The notes beneath the pieces are model-generated. The model had not been told where the DNA came from. It saw nothing but the letters and a program-made list of their open reading frames with translations, and ran no database searches. A stretch of 64,000 nt of DNA, from assembly GCA_018902385.1 (NCBI GenBank), contig JABSSW010000008.1:744001-808000 (forward strand). The letters are read 5' to 3'. Every line of letters starts with the position of its first letter. Positions within the stretch are counted from its first letter, which is position 1. This stretch comes from Physcia stellaris. Taxonomy: Eukaryota > Ascomycota > Lecanoromycetes > Caliciales > Physciaceae. The translations under genes and the position numbers were made by a program. Below are positions 21,976 to 33,671 of this stretch, in pieces.

Positions 21976-22411
21976 TGTTCTTGAAAAAGCACGAGACAAG
22001 GCAGTCCTCTCAATATATCTCAAATTCGACAGCATGAAAATATAATCTCAGTGTATCAGACATGTGATCAAGAATGAGTTCTATTGAATATGTACTCAAT
22101 CCGGTTTGCAAGCAACTTGAGCTGGTATAATCTTTGAGAACTGGGTATTATGGCTTCGAGGAGACTTTCACTTTAATTGGATTCGCTTGATCGAATGGAC
22201 AGGGAGATGGACGAAGAAAGATGGAAAGAGAGGCATCTTCCGAAACAGATTCAGCCCTACGGCGCGAGGGCGCTTGCACCACGACGCGATAGAAATCGTT
22301 AACACTTCAGGTCGTTAACATTTCAGGTCCTACAACACGACAATGAGGGGCTCCATTTGTTGACACATTCGCTGCTCTCCGTAGCAGGGAGAACGTCGGC
22401 GACCTCTCGCC
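21976..22411. other. Divergent promoter region
   Basis: 436 bp between the tRNA-ribosyltransferase and HOS3 starts. It contains two tandem 16-bp units, CGTTAACACTTCAGGT and CGTTAACATTTCAGGT, at 22297-22312 and 22313-22328, about 85 bp before the HOS3 ATG. Confidence 0.55.
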
Positions 22412-25400
22412 ATGGATTTTCAGCACACCGCCCCTCAGGCGCACGAGCATTCCAGGGATGGCAGGATGTCTGGGTCAACAAACAACTACGGAACCGTGCT
22501 TTTGTCTGATTCAAGCCGGCTTTCACTTGATGCAGCTGCTGCGATAGCCCTTCCGCCATCCTCTCCTGTTGTTCCACCGCTGAGACAACCCGCTGATGGG
22601 CTGTCTTTGACACAAGGCCCCCCACAACTACAAAAGAGTCCCCTTCGTAGAACTCCAAGTTCAAGCTCTTTCAATACCAGCGATCGATCAACTACTCCCA
22701 CAATGCATAAACGACCGTCACTCAGCTCGCTACACAGTGCTGGAGGACAAACACCACCAAGATCACCTGCAATGCGCCGCACTTCGTCCAACTTAACCCC
22801 ATCCTCCCACCCTATTGCAAACCCCAGATCCGAACTTCAGACGCCAATTGAAGAGCCTCCACAACCTATCATGACCGCTGCTTCGGTCGCTAGAGATTGC
22901 CTACAGAAAGAGCTGGACTTTCACCATGGGGCGTCGACCACTACGGCAGATAGCAAAATGGTTGTGATCTTGCAGGACAACTGCTACGGACATCGATATT
23001 CAAGGCCGCGAACGTCACGAGCAGGCCTAGCTACCATAGTGGAGAGACCAGAGCGCATTCATGCCTCAATACTTGGTCTTGCGACAGCATATGTCCGCCT
23101 GGGAGGGAGACATGCTGAAGGCCACTCGCCCCTTAACCCAAAGAGAAACCCGAGCGCCTATGCGCGAGTGCCTTTCCGAGTTCAGAAGACGGCGCGAACC
23201 CTGCCACTGACATCGCCAGCAGCCATCAGCATCCATGGCGCCAAGTGGATGAGTGAATTGAGTAATATGTGTGAGGCTGCAGAGTCCAAGCTTGCGCTGA
23301 ATGGAAAAGAACTCACAAGGCCTGTATCAGTGGAACAGAGCAATGGAAACGTCAAATCGGAGAGACCCAAATTACATGAAGGCGATCTCTATCTTTGTTC
23401 CGAATCCTTGAGTGCGCTTGAAGGTGCTTTGGGAGGCGTCTGTGAAGGGGTAGACGCCGTTTTCAATGAATCTAATGCGAGGCGCGCATTTGTCTGCATT
23501 CGACCCCCAGGCCATCATTGCTCTGCGGACTATCCATCTGGCTTCTGCTGGTTGAACAACGTGCATGTTGGTATTGGTCACGCTGCGCTAACACACGGTC
23601 TTACTCATGCTGCTATCATAGATTTTGACCTTCATCATGGCGATGGGTCTCAATCTATTACTTGGGCGCACAACGCTAGAATCGCTGCTATGCCGAAAAA
23701 CACACCCATATCGAAGAAGACTGCTATTGGCTATTTCAGTTTGCATGACATCAATTCCTATCCTTGCGAAATGGGCGATGAGGAGAAGGTCCGAAATGCG
23801 AGTATGTGCATTGAGAATGCGCATGGACAGACGATCTGGAATGTTCACCTACAGCCTTGGAAGACAGAAGCGGATTTTTGGGCGCTGTATGAGTCCAGGT
23901 ACATAGTGGTTTTAGAGAAAGCCCGAGCCTTCCTACGTCTACACACAACTCGTCTTCAGCAAAGCCCAATGCATCCTCAGCCGAAAGCTGCAATCTTCCT
24001 GTCAGCAGGCTTTGACGCCAGTGAATGGGAAAGCCCTGGCATGCAGAGGCACCAGGTCAACGTTCCTACTGATTTCTATGCTCGATTCACGCAGGACGTT
24101 GTTCGTCTGGCTGAGGAAGAAGGTCTTGGAGCTGATGGTAGAGTGATAAGTGTGCTCGAAGGAGGCTATAGTGATAGAGCCCTTATGTCTGGAGTGCTGA
24201 GCCATATCGGTGGTTTGACGGCAATGGACGGCCAAGCCCATCGAAGATCATGGAGCAATGGATTGGGCCAAGACATGGCAAGAAGGCTCGGTAATCTCAA
24301 TCTGAACGCCGACCTTGAACGTCATGTGGAAGAGAGCAACAAGCCTCCCGTCGAGATATTTGACACAAGCTGGTGGGCTCTTCCACAATTGGAAGAAATA
24401 GAGAATTTGGTTAATCCACCTGCTCCCCCTCCCCCTCCCAAGAAGCAGCGGAATGCAGTACCTCCCACTTATTCTTCGACGACTCAATCATACAGCGCGA
24501 AGATCGTATCACCTCCACCAAACCGACGATCTCTCTCTGGTAACGCAGCGAACTATGTGTCAGCACAGCCATCACACGTCAGACTACCTGAGCAGCCTCC
24601 GCCACCAGTGGGCTGGGCGACCGCTGCCCATGAGCTGTCCAAATTGTTGATACCAACGGATCGACAAACAAAAAGCTGTAAGCCGGAAGACTTGAATGCT
24701 GAAGCTACCCGTGCACGAAGGGATCGTCAATCGACATTTGGCCTACCTACAGAAGCGCCTGTGCTTGACGGAAAGCGAATGCAGTTGAGAGACAGAAGGA
24801 CAAAGACGCCAAAATATGCTTCGGAAGACGAGGAGGAAAAACCAGTGTCGAAAAGTAACCGCCGAAAAACAATAGCTGACCCTGCCATGCTGGCTCAAGA
24901 GACCGAACCCTTACCGGATTTGCCGATAGCCATGGATCTGGAAAAGCCTACGAGGCCTAAGAGCAGACGTGTGAGCATGGCGTCTAGTGGTGGTTCAGTG
25001 AATGGCGAAAGGTCTTCGGGATCTAGTCTAGGATCTACCATCGCTGGCCATCCGCGCAAAGAAGCTTTGATAGTCAAGAAGACCCGGGTACCTAGTGAAG
25101 CGCCTAGTGCACTACCAAAGCCAAAGGTTGTGAGAAAAGCCCCTCCGGTGCCTCGGGTTCCTTCAGCATACTCAGCTACTTCAAAGCCGATCACTCAGCC
25201 TCCTGACGAGGACCACACTCCTCTTATCGTTAACGGTGACCCGGCGAACAGGGACATCGACAACATTGCTACTGGGATGAAGAAGATGAATATCAAACTC
25301 AATCTGCCGCCAAAGGAGGTACAGGAGGCGAAAGAAACCAAACCCAAACCTGCCGCACGTGGACGGCCAAAAACCACCGCCTCTAAAAAGAACGAGATGA

Positions 25401-26188
25401 TTAGCAAAGCAAAGAAACATTCAGATCTAGAGACGTCGACCGATCAACCTAGCATTTCTCCATTACCAAATATGTCTAATGCTGAGCCACCCGCAATCGA
25501 TTCTCAGGATACGGTCATATCGGATGTTGCGGAACTTCAGAGCCAGAATACGAGCACCACAGAACAGACTCAGTCGGCAGCTTCTCATGGATTCGAGCCG
25601 AATGCTCATTTGTCTGTAAATACCAATCATCGGCTATTGGAAGAACCTCCCCTCGCTCAGCCATCACCCATGGTCCAAAGCACGCAACCAACAGCCTTCG
25701 CGGCCCCAGCCAATCCCACCATACCTGCTCAAGTTAGCCCCATATTCCCACCCGCCTCTCCGCCCGGCTCTCCAATCGAGCCTACCCCAGCACCCCTTCC
25801 TCCTTCTTTGCACGACCACAAGGAAAACGCGACGGAGACTCTGTTCCCCGAGATCCCAGCGACATCAACTCCCGGCTCCCCACCGCCTGCTACGCCCAAG
25901 CGTACAAAGCACGACCTCCCAATCTTCACAGCAACATCTTCAATCCTGTTCGGAAAACCCAATCCGCCGGCTGCGAGCAACGAGCGGGCGAGTACACCTC
26001 AGATGCCAACGAAAGCGGCTTTGGAGCCTACACCCAGCGCCCAATTGACGGATATCGATATGCCAGCAACCAATGGGACGGCGCCTTCAGCTGAGCATAC
26101 AGGAACAAAGGAAAGCCCGGAAAAGAAAGAGATGCAGCAAGCGAGTATCTGGGATGTGCCGGACACGCCTCGGGTGCGGAAGAGATAG
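22412..26188 (+). CDS. HOS3: Class II histone deacetylase Hos3-like
   Basis: One intronless frame of 1,258 residues. Zinc-dependent deacetylase domain at about residues 185-610: CYGHRYSRPRTS at the start, RPPGHHCSADYPSGFCWLNN at about 363, DFDLHHGDGSQ at about 403 (zinc and charge-relay residues Asp and His), SAGFDASEWE at about 530 and LEGGYSDRALMSG near 582. The 180-residue N-terminus is Ser/Pro-rich and disordered. The 640-residue C-terminus is also disordered, with PPPPPKK, RDRRTKTPKYASEDEEEK and an AT-hook-like RGRPKTT. Hos3 proteins differ from Rpd3/Hda1 by this architecture and can deacetylate without large complexes; nuclear or bud-neck roles are known in yeast. Start chosen as the first in-frame ATG. 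Confidence 0.9.
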   Translation: MDFQHTAPQAHEHSRDGRMSGSTNNYGTVLLSDSSRLSLDAAAAIALPPSSPVVPPLRQPADGLSLTQGPPQLQKSPLRRTPSSSSFNTSDRSTTPTMHKRPSLSSLHSAGGQTPPRSPAMRRTSSNLTPSSHPIANPRSELQTPIEEPPQPIMTAASVARDCLQKELDFHHGASTTTADSKMVVILQDNCYGHRYSRPRTSRAGLATIVERPERIHASILGLATAYVRLGGRHAEGHSPLNPKRNPSAYARVPFRVQKTARTLPLTSPAAISIHGAKWMSELSNMCEAAESKLALNGKELTRPVSVEQSNGNVKSERPKLHEGDLYLCSESLSALEGALGGVCEGVDAVFNESNARRAFVCIRPPGHHCSADYPSGFCWLNNVHVGIGHAALTHGLTHAAIIDFDLHHGDGSQSITWAHNARIAAMPKNTPISKKTAIGYFSLHDINSYPCEMGDEEKVRNASMCIENAHGQTIWNVHLQPWKTEADFWALYESRYIVVLEKARAFLRLHTTRLQQSPMHPQPKAAIFLSAGFDASEWESPGMQRHQVNVPTDFYARFTQDVVRLAEEEGLGADGRVISVLEGGYSDRALMSGVLSHIGGLTAMDGQAHRRSWSNGLGQDMARRLGNLNLNADLERHVEESNKPPVEIFDTSWWALPQLEEIENLVNPPAPPPPPKKQRNAVPPTYSSTTQSYSAKIVSPPPNRRSLSGNAANYVSAQPSHVRLPEQPPPPVGWATAAHELSKLLIPTDRQTKSCKPEDLNAEATRARRDRQSTFGLPTEAPVLDGKRMQLRDRRTKTPKYASEDEEEKPVSKSNRRKTIADPAMLAQETEPLPDLPIAMDLEKPTRPKSRRVSMASSGGSVNGERSSGSSLGSTIAGHPRKEALIVKKTRVPSEAPSALPKPKVVRKAPPVPRVPSAYSATSKPITQPPDEDHTPLIVNGDPANRDIDNIATGMKKMNIKLNLPPKEVQEAKETKPKPAARGRPKTTASKKNEMISKAKKHSDLETSTDQPSISPLPNMSNAEPPAIDSQDTVISDVAELQSQNTSTTEQTQSAASHGFEPNAHLSVNTNHRLLEEPPLAQPSPMVQSTQPTAFAAPANPTIPAQVSPIFPPASPPGSPIEPTPAPLPPSLHDHKENATETLFPEIPATSTPGSPPPATPKRTKHDLPIFTATSSILFGKPNPPAASNERASTPQMPTKAALEPTPSAQLTDIDMPATNGTAPSAEHTGTKESPEKKEMQQASIWDVPDTPRVRKR

Positions 26189-26521
26189 GCTCTTTTAGAT
26201 TACGTGTTTCACGGTACTTGGATTTCGTTAGATACCCCATAGAGTTGCCCTTCAAGACGTTCGTTTTTGAATTAGGACATGTTTTTTTCGAGAAAAATAA
26301 AGGGTTTTCAAACGTGATATATGAATATTTTTGATCCAGCCTTTATCAAAAAGGTCTCTGGACCTTGGGAGAGCGCTCGTCAACGCCGGAATGTACCTGA
26401 AACGAATTTACCCCGTCACTCAATCTTCTGCCAGATGCCTTCCATTTATGGACCAGGACGAACCTCCTATATACCCAACACCAAAGCACAATGGACGAAA
26501 TTTTCACCTCCCAAGCGCCAT
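26189..26521. other. Intergenic between convergent genes
   Basis: 333 bp with an AATAAA at 26296-26301 that could serve HOS3 3'-end formation. Nothing else seen. Confidence 0.5.
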
Positions 26522-29500
26522 TCATCCCTTCCCAATACTCCCAGTCTTCCAACTACTCCCCGTCCTCCAGCTACTGCCGGAAAAATAGCTGAATTTGCTA
26601 GACACCTTACTCCCTGTACTACTGACCCAATCCGGAACATTGATATTCCGCACATTCATTTTCATCCTTCCCTCCGCGATCATATGGATGATGTTGATAA
26701 TCCCGAAAGCACTGCTGCCCAAAGCACGGAAGATGGCCACTGCAGCAACGGACCACAGGATGAACTTCAGGTAGAAGTTGCTGCTGACGTGGGTGCTACT
26801 GTAGGCTTCGCTAACGGCCATAGCAAGGATCGCGTTCGCAACCATCCATGCCACGACCATGTAGGTTCGGACGGCACGGTAGTAATCTTCCTGCTGCTGG
26901 GCTTCTGAAACGCCACCCTGAGGCACTTCGAGGCGGTCACGGAGATTGCGGAGGGCTTCATCGTAGCCGGAGTCGATGTCGAGCTGCTCGCTAGGCATCT
27001 CAAGCTCGACGGTGTTATTCTTGCCCGAAACAGCAGCGCCAAGGTCGACGTGGATGACGTTGTCGCCTTTGGTGCCCCAGGTAACGTCGTGGGTGTTACA
27101 AAAAGCGTAGACTTGGAGGGTGCAGATGTAGGATGGGAGAAGGGCGAAGTACTGAGCGGAGGAAGTGAACATATGCCACGGATCGAGGTAGAGGAAGGAC
27201 ATGAGGAAGTAGAGACCGACGGTCGAGCCAGTGGAGACGATGAGATTGGTGAATATGTTGTTGCCTAAGACGAAGGACGTGTCGGGGCTTTTGAGTTGAG
27301 AAATGACTATGTAAAGAGCGGCAAAGGTGGTGTACGCCATAACGATCGAGTACACGACCAGACTTGACATGAACATTCGCTTGGCGCTACAAAGCTGTGT
27401 CAGCAAGACGTTCAAATCCATTCATGAGAGAATCGGATTACCCTTGAGGCCGGTTGCCCATGGACAGAATGAACTGTGTACAGATTAAAAGCACGCATGA
27501 ATACCTCAGTACAGTGAAGATGATCAAGCCAATATGATGTCCAAAGGGGTCAAGCTTTGGATCCGCAAGGGAACCAGCGATGAAGTAAAATGTAAGGTAG
27601 AAATTAGCCTATTGCTGTTAGCACTGTCTCTTGCTACGAGATGTTGGAGGATGATTTTTGTACCAGAGAAAAGTAGGTAAAAGCTAAGCTGACAAATTGA
27701 TACACGAATTCGATGTGCAGCAAGACTTTTCGCATTATTGTATGGTCAGTAGTCCATATCTGCTTGAAATGGACAAGCGAATATACTGCCGCGAAAAAGG
27801 CACCATTCAGCCATCTTCTCCGCTGGGAGATGAACTCAGGTACGGCATCTAATTGTCCGTCAATTGATTTTGGCTGGAACTTTCCACCTCAGTCAGACTT
27901 ACCAGGCACATCGGTCTCCCCTGTAGCGCTCTTGACATACTTCAGCACCCATCTCTCGTCTCGCTTGGCGACTAGCTCCCAGCAGAGAATTCGATCCTCA
28001 GCAAGATACATGTTTGCGGTGAACACATCGGCATCTTGACCGTGTAGTGTTTCACCTTTGAAATACTGGCTCAATGGTCCATGGCCTGTCGTGTCATTCT
28101 GCAAAGCATAATATCGGTAAGCGCTCAGCGCTCCTGGTAGAACGGTAATGTACCCAAAGACCGACTCAAGCGGCTTGTCCAGAATATTAGACATCTTGTA
28201 TTCGAAGTTCTGCGAGGCCACAAGAGGATTCAAAAGTCCAAGCCATCCTTTTCCCTTTCCAGCTTTGATTTCGCCGCAAGCACCTGCGACGCTCGAATCG
28301 GTATCGAAAGCTTTCCAAAGATGATACAAGGATGTCGCTCCTGGCTTAGTCCCTACATCGAGTAATATACAAACATTGGGAGTTAGGGCTTTTCCAAAAG
28401 CGTTGAAAAACCATCGGTGGGAATTCAGTTTCTTCTGATTTTTTTCCTTCAAACAAAATATCATCTGGCATGGCACGATGCCTTTCTCCGCACCCTTGAA
28501 TTTGAGGTCAGCATCCAGGGACACTTGCGTTGTGTACTCATAAACATGGGCGGTAACCTCTCGTTGGTTGACAAGGTTTTTCGCAATACCGTCCTGGTAT
28601 ACTCCCATGGCCGCTAGGGCGTCTAGCGTTCGTGGGTGTACTTTCCTTCGCCCATCCGAGACGATACAAACCACAATTTTCTGCCACCCGTCCTTGCCCC
28701 ACGTCCTCGATTTCGAACGTGAGCAGAAGTGCGAGATATTTCTCATAACACCGTGCATTGTACGTGTGAAATCAATCTCGTTCTCATTGTACATGGTGAC
28801 GCAGATAAATAGCTCCGTGTCCCTGGTCGTGTTGCCAATGTTTTGTCGAAGTTTGTAGCCGTTCAGTACAAAGTCATCAGGATCGCAAGTCACGGCGGTA
28901 TAGCGCATATGAGTGAACTCGATCTCATCTCTCCTTGGAAGAAAGCTGTGGAGAATGGTGGGTATTTTGCATTCCAAGATGAGTTCTCCATTGATCAAGC
29001 GTACTTCTTTCTTCGCCATTTGTGCCTGCCTTACACCACGCCGCCGCTCTTGTCTTCCAACAGGCGCAGGGCCGTAGTGATCGTTCTCCTCTTCATCTTC
29101 TTTTGGGTAGTAATCTTCCGTAAAAGTAGACTGCGATTGATAGGAGTCAAAAGACTTGGCGCTCGGTCGGACATTATCGGCCGGTGGTCCAAATACATCG
29201 TTTTCTTGAGGATCAATAGGGATTGCAGTGTTATCGCCAAGATCAATAGAAGGCCGAGAAGCAGCCTGTGCAGGCCCAGAAAACAAAGGTGCCGGCGGTA
29301 GTGGTCTCTTCGGACTTGCGCCATATCTAGATGAAGGCGTGCCAGGCCGTGGGCTACCATTCAGATCGGATCTTTCATACGCGATCGGAGAGGGAGGCGG
29401 TTTTGAGGAATCGGAAGAGCTTCGTGAGGGTGAGATAGACCGAGGTCTTGAGTTTCTCGCCGGAATATAGGGTAGGTACGAGGGCGCATCCGTGCTTGAA

Positions 29501-30048
29501 GGAGCCAGATTGGGCGCATTGTCTAGTATGGAGGAGGATGGAGCTTGCGGAGCGGAACTTTCAGATGATGTAAAAGATGGCTGAGGATTAACACGTCTAG
29601 GAGAACTGCTAGGTGAGCTTGGGTCTTTGAAAGTCACACGCAAGGTAGCACGACGCTTTGGGGATTTTGCCTTCTTTCCTACTTCAGCGGAAGAGGACCA
29701 GTGGGAGGGTGTGAGATTGGCTTCGTCCCGATCAGATAGCTCTGAGCCATCTTCTTCATAGGAATCATGTGCCATTGTCTCTCGGTAGCTAGCTTGAACA
29801 GCTTTACGTCTAGTGCTAATGAAATTCTTCGAACTCTTCGAAGAAGGAACGTACGCGCGTTGCTCAAAGTTTTCTACCGAGCTTAAGAGTCGCATGGTGG
29901 AGCCATTGTTGGGCAAGTGGGTCGGCGTGTTATCGTCCGGTGCATCAGAATATGATGGAGGGTCCGCAGCATAACTGGGTGGTCCCCGGACGGTGTTGAT
30001 GGTCGCTGCATGCTGTACCTTGAAGAAATAGAAGTCTCCTAAGTACAT
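26522..30048 (-). CDS. Chitin synthase, division I (class I/II-like)
   Basis: Four exons: 27903-30048, 27664-27848, 27442-27608 and 26522-27386, all joins in phase, 1,120 residues. Membrane glycosyltransferase making chitin from UDP-GlcNAc. Residues 1-320 are disordered and Pro/Ser-rich. The catalytic part follows: [46 protein letters not shown] (QxxEY), [15 protein letters not shown] and [16 protein letters not shown] (QRRRW). A multi-span region follows, with [15 protein letters not shown] resembling class I/II rather than class III enzymes. The exon 1-2 join restores ETDVPDAVPEF. The N-terminal ATG at 30048 is the first in frame; an upstream exon cannot be excluded. Confidence 0.9.
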
Positions 30049-30378
30049 ACAGAAGCTATACGCTGATATAACTCCAAATACGGCTGAAATCTCTTCTGAG
30101 ATAGACCGGCAGTTCCGACAGACCTCGGAGAAGTAAAATACGAAGGTAGTTTCTCGGTTACCATATTATTGAAACTCTACCATATTTAGGGCTTGTCTAA
30201 TCTGGACTAGTGTTGATGGCTCACGGTTGACTGGGCAACGGAGCTATAACCCTCCACACCAGTTCGCTTTAAGGGTTCGCTATATTAGGGTTGGTGCTAT
30301 CCGTACAAAGTTTGACTTCGAGACGCCTACTCTCGCTACCATACAATTGCTTTGCACCGACATTCAGCCATTGGAGGA
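30049..30378. other. Divergent promoter region
   Basis: 330 bp between the chitin synthase and MRP51 starts. A TTAGGG occurs near 30286 just upstream of MRP51; no other feature seen. Confidence 0.45.
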
Positions 30379-31821
30379 ATGTCCGTGCAAAGGCTGTCAC
30401 CGACTGGGAATCTACTAAGAAATTCTCGATTGTTCTCACTTCCTCTTCCGCTCACCAGCCCTAGCGATAAAGTGACGAGTACACAGCGATATGATTCAGA
30501 GACAGCAACACTGCCTTATCCAACTCACCAAGCCCTCGAAACAACGCCATCCTCCTTAGCCAGAGGCGATTGGGGCCTGAAGCGCTCGCTACCATTGAAG
30601 TCAACTGCACGTACCTCAACGCCTACCATAAGAATTGGCGATGTAGATTCTATTAATCACATTACCGATTTCGACTCCGCAGCAGACCATGTTCTGACAC
30701 TGAAGAAGTGGCAAGAAATTGGCCTACCTGTTTCGAAATCAGACGTAAAAACGAAAATGTATACCACTCCAAGAGATAAAGGGACTCATTGGAGTAGTGT
30801 CTTCGAGTCCGAATTCGATAACACCCAACGGGAGAATCGCAACTCAGGACACCAAAGGTGGAAATACCGTGGACCTTGGATAGCTGGTCAGACTGCTGGA
30901 GAGTTCAAGAATTACACAGAACGAATCATCAAGAACCGCAAAACAGAATTCCGGCAATTCATGCGCGAAAGGTTAGGAGAGAGGATCGCGGCCGCAGATC
31001 GCCGTGCTGCAATTGACAATGGCTTACCACTCCCCGATCAACCTCCTGTTATCGATGAGCAGCGCTTGGATCATCATATAAAAGAACTCCGACAGGAACA
31101 GCAGCAAGGCCGCCTCTTTGAGCTAATCGAGGAGTTCCTCGATCTGCCGAGTGGCTCTAATTCATCGCGTGGAGACTCGAAGGGTGATACATGGGTATCT
31201 TCAGAAAGTGGACCGCCAGCCACTCATCCATCGGCGGGTCTATCGTACCACCGAGCCCCCAGTCACACTTTTAACCATCCCGCTTTTGGTCCTCAAAACG
31301 AGGGACAGCCTATCCGAGCTAGGGTTCTCGTCCCTCGAACCCCAACGGATAAGAGGGTCCCTCGTTTCGGTGTAGGAGGTGTTACCGTTGAAGAACCTAC
31401 GATTAGAAACTCGGATATTAGCCAATCCACAGAGGCCTCGAAAGGAAGTGCAGCGCTTGACCAGGACATCCCGGGCGGACCAAAGATTTGGGTCCACCCG
31501 GACCAGCTAACTGTGGATCCGGAAGGCAGGATAAAAGTACGCACCAAAATCGCCGATCCAAAGACGACGGCGATATACGAATCTTCAGAGCGAGAACCAC
31601 AGGAGCTAACTCCTGACCCGTTAGCTAATGCTGACAGGAGGTTGCCTGATCTCACCAAAGTCGCATCCCATAGTAGTGGCAACACTAAGACACATCACAC
31701 ATACGGTGTCAACAACAATAGTGGGTCAGCGCTAGCTACACTGCCTAGAATTAGTACCGGAGCGAAGCCTTTGGAGAAACCGAAAGAGCTTATTAATCTG
31801 ATAGGTGGCCTGGACAGCTAG
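30379..31821 (+). CDS. MRP51: Mitochondrial small-subunit ribosomal protein Mrp51
   Basis: A single exon of 480 residues. Seen: an N-terminal presequence-like SPTGNLLRNSRLFSLPLPL, then TATLPYPTHQALETTPSSLA, RGDWGLKRSLPLKSTARTST, ITDFDSAADHVLTLKKWQEI and later RRKYRGPWIAG-type text (HQRWKYRGPWIAGQTAGEF). These match the fungal Mrp51 (bS1m) family, which stabilises mRNA at the mitochondrial ribosome. The C-terminal half is less conserved and partly disordered. The frame is open upstream to a TTG at 30352; the first ATG is at 30379. Confidence 0.85.
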   Translation: MSVQRLSPTGNLLRNSRLFSLPLPLTSPSDKVTSTQRYDSETATLPYPTHQALETTPSSLARGDWGLKRSLPLKSTARTSTPTIRIGDVDSINHITDFDSAADHVLTLKKWQEIGLPVSKSDVKTKMYTTPRDKGTHWSSVFESEFDNTQRENRNSGHQRWKYRGPWIAGQTAGEFKNYTERIIKNRKTEFRQFMRERLGERIAAADRRAAIDNGLPLPDQPPVIDEQRLDHHIKELRQEQQQGRLFELIEEFLDLPSGSNSSRGDSKGDTWVSSESGPPATHPSAGLSYHRAPSHTFNHPAFGPQNEGQPIRARVLVPRTPTDKRVPRFGVGGVTVEEPTIRNSDISQSTEASKGSAALDQDIPGGPKIWVHPDQLTVDPEGRIKVRTKIADPKTTAIYESSEREPQELTPDPLANADRRLPDLTKVASHSSGNTKTHHTYGVNNNSGSALATLPRISTGAKPLEKPKELINLIGGLDS

Positions 31822-32196
31822 GAGAGAAGATTAAGGAACTTCAGGAAATAGTGTGTTTACGGTAAGGTTCATACGAAAGGCTTTCAGATCGATAAATCTT
31901 TCAGAATATCGTAAAATTAATCCGCGAATCACTGTTTCAGACAGTTCTTGATCAAGGCAGTGTTCATTTCTAGATACTTCGTGGTCTCAAAGGTCTCAAT
32001 GATTTCCATACGCGGGACACTCCCCAAAGCACCCCTTGAGCCACCAAGAATGGGTGTAAGACTGGCTGATGACCGTAATAACCCTGCCCAACAAAGAGAC
32101 CAGTAACTCTCATAGTTGCACAAGCCCTCCACGCTGAATTTCAAATGGGATATTTTGGCGCTTGAATGGAAGGACACAGAGCTCACCAGTGTTGCC
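31822..32196. other. Intergenic between convergent genes
   Basis: 375 bp between the MRP51 and RTR1 stops; no gene or repeat seen. Confidence 0.5.
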
Positions 32197-33090
32197 TCAC
32201 ATACGGGCTAGATTCGATAGTATATCGTCTTCATCGCTATCTCCTGCTTCTGCTGAGCCTTTGGGTTCAGGTCGAGGCCTTTGTGGTCGATAGCCCTCAA
32301 TAAGCTCATGCACATTTGAAGGCTGCCCAGCTAGATGTGGTGGATGCTGGTGTTCTCGCTGGAACTCTGTATTCTCAATTATTTCCAGCTTAGCTAATCT
32401 GGACGAGTTGGCTCGAGCATTGCCGTCTCCCCTTTCAATTGCAAGATCTTTCATAGTGGCCGCGACAGTATCGTCGCCATTTTGACCCTCGACCTTGTCT
32501 ATACCTTCAGCGATCTTTGAGCCTCTGTCAGACGGGAGTGATGAACGGGGTCTTTCATCCAGAAGGACGATATTCCCACCAATACCACCTACTCTTTCCC
32601 AGGCCGGCTCTTCGTCCAACTGCACCCTCAGATATAGAGCTCGTTTTCCACAATGGGGTGAGCACCATTGTTCGAGGGTCTTCTGGTCGACAATCTTCAT
32701 GCCTTTATCTTTCGTGTGAAGGAATCCGAATTTTGCTTTAGTGCCCCGTAGTTTGTTAGGTTTCGGACAGAGGATGTATCCGCATTTCCTGTTGATGTTA
32801 CGTTCTTCGATCAATGCATCGTAGTCAGATGGTTGGAAGGGGATTAGCATTTTTTTGATATGCGTAACATCTTCACTTAGAGGTTGTGCTGGATCTGCAT
32901 CCGATGAAGCAGGGTACTCTATGAGACTTTCCATGTTTTCAAGTATCTCCATTTCCACATCTTTGCGCTCTTGCAATAGTCTAGCGTGGTGTATCGCCGC
33001 CTCTCTTGCTCGAGCCTCGCGTGAGACAGGAGTATGATACAGCACAGTCGAGCCTGAAGACCGCGGGTTAATCACATTGGACTCAGTCAT
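32197..33090 (-). CDS. RTR1: RNA polymerase II CTD phosphatase Rtr1/RPAP2
   Basis: One exon of 297 residues from the ATG at 33090. The family removes Ser5 phosphate from the Pol II C-terminal repeat and also escorts the polymerase to the nucleus. Seen: the N-terminal helix AAIHHARLLQERKDVE (about residues 31-46), then the zinc cluster CGYILC (C103, C108) and WCSPHC (C143, C147), followed by RALYLRVQLDEEPAWER. The C-terminus is acidic (DSDEDDILSNL). The frame stays open upstream to 33333 (a TTG), with other in-frame ATGs, but family N-termini begin shortly before the helix, so the shorter start is preferred. Confidence 0.83.
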   Translation of the reverse strand: MTESNVINPRSSGSTVLYHTPVSREARAREAAIHHARLLQERKDVEMEILENMESLIEYPASSDADPAQPLSEDVTHIKKMLIPFQPSDYDALIEERNINRKCGYILCPKPNKLRGTKAKFGFLHTKDKGMKIVDQKTLEQWCSPHCGKRALYLRVQLDEEPAWERVGGIGGNIVLLDERPRSSLPSDRGSKIAEGIDKVEGQNGDDTVAATMKDLAIERGDGNARANSSRLAKLEIIENTEFQREHQHPPHLAGQPSNVHELIEGYRPQRPRPEPKGSAEAGDSDEDDILSNLARM

Positions 33091-33671
33091 TATCGTCGGT
33101 ATTTGGCTTGTTATCCTGCTCTCTTGAAGCTGATTCACCATCACAGACTTCAAAGCGTGAGACAGCTTTTCGATGGTTCTTGAAGAAGCGGACGCAGGGT
33201 AAGTAGTTAGTTGTGTGTTGAAGTGAACGAAGCTTAAAGGCTCCTCGGCCATAGCGGTACCGTTCCGCAGGACCTTTGGACAGCATCCTCTCGACATCAC
33301 TGTCCAGAAGGCCAATGCATCGTCATCTGCCAATACTGTTTTGAGGAAGCTACAGTGCTATCTCACATCTGAAATGAATCCGAGTCGGAAATATTGCGGC
33401 GTTGGTCTTTAGACGGCTATCTACCTCACGCCATCAAAGATCCTCCCCGCAACCTTTTCAAACAACGCTGGGCCTGCGAAAAGTAGAACACACTGGGCTG
33501 AGTCAAAGTGTTTACGGGCGAAGGTTCGCGGAATCTCAGCTGGAAAAAGTACTGCGAGACGAGCGTTCTGTGGATCCTACGCCTTTGGTGTATCGCGCAA
33601 ATAATAGGCGGCTGCATTGGACTACCCCAGAACCCCATTGCCTTCTCCAATTCTATCTACTTTGTCTTAAC
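33091..33671. other. Divergent promoter region
   Basis: 581 bp between RTR1 and BBC1. Both neighbouring frames extend partly into it without ATGs that fit the families. No other feature seen. Confidence 0.45.

Noticed and set aside
29031-29470. Plus- and minus-strand frames opposite the chitin synthase N-terminus
   Set aside because: They are shadows of a repetitive Pro/Ser-rich coding region.
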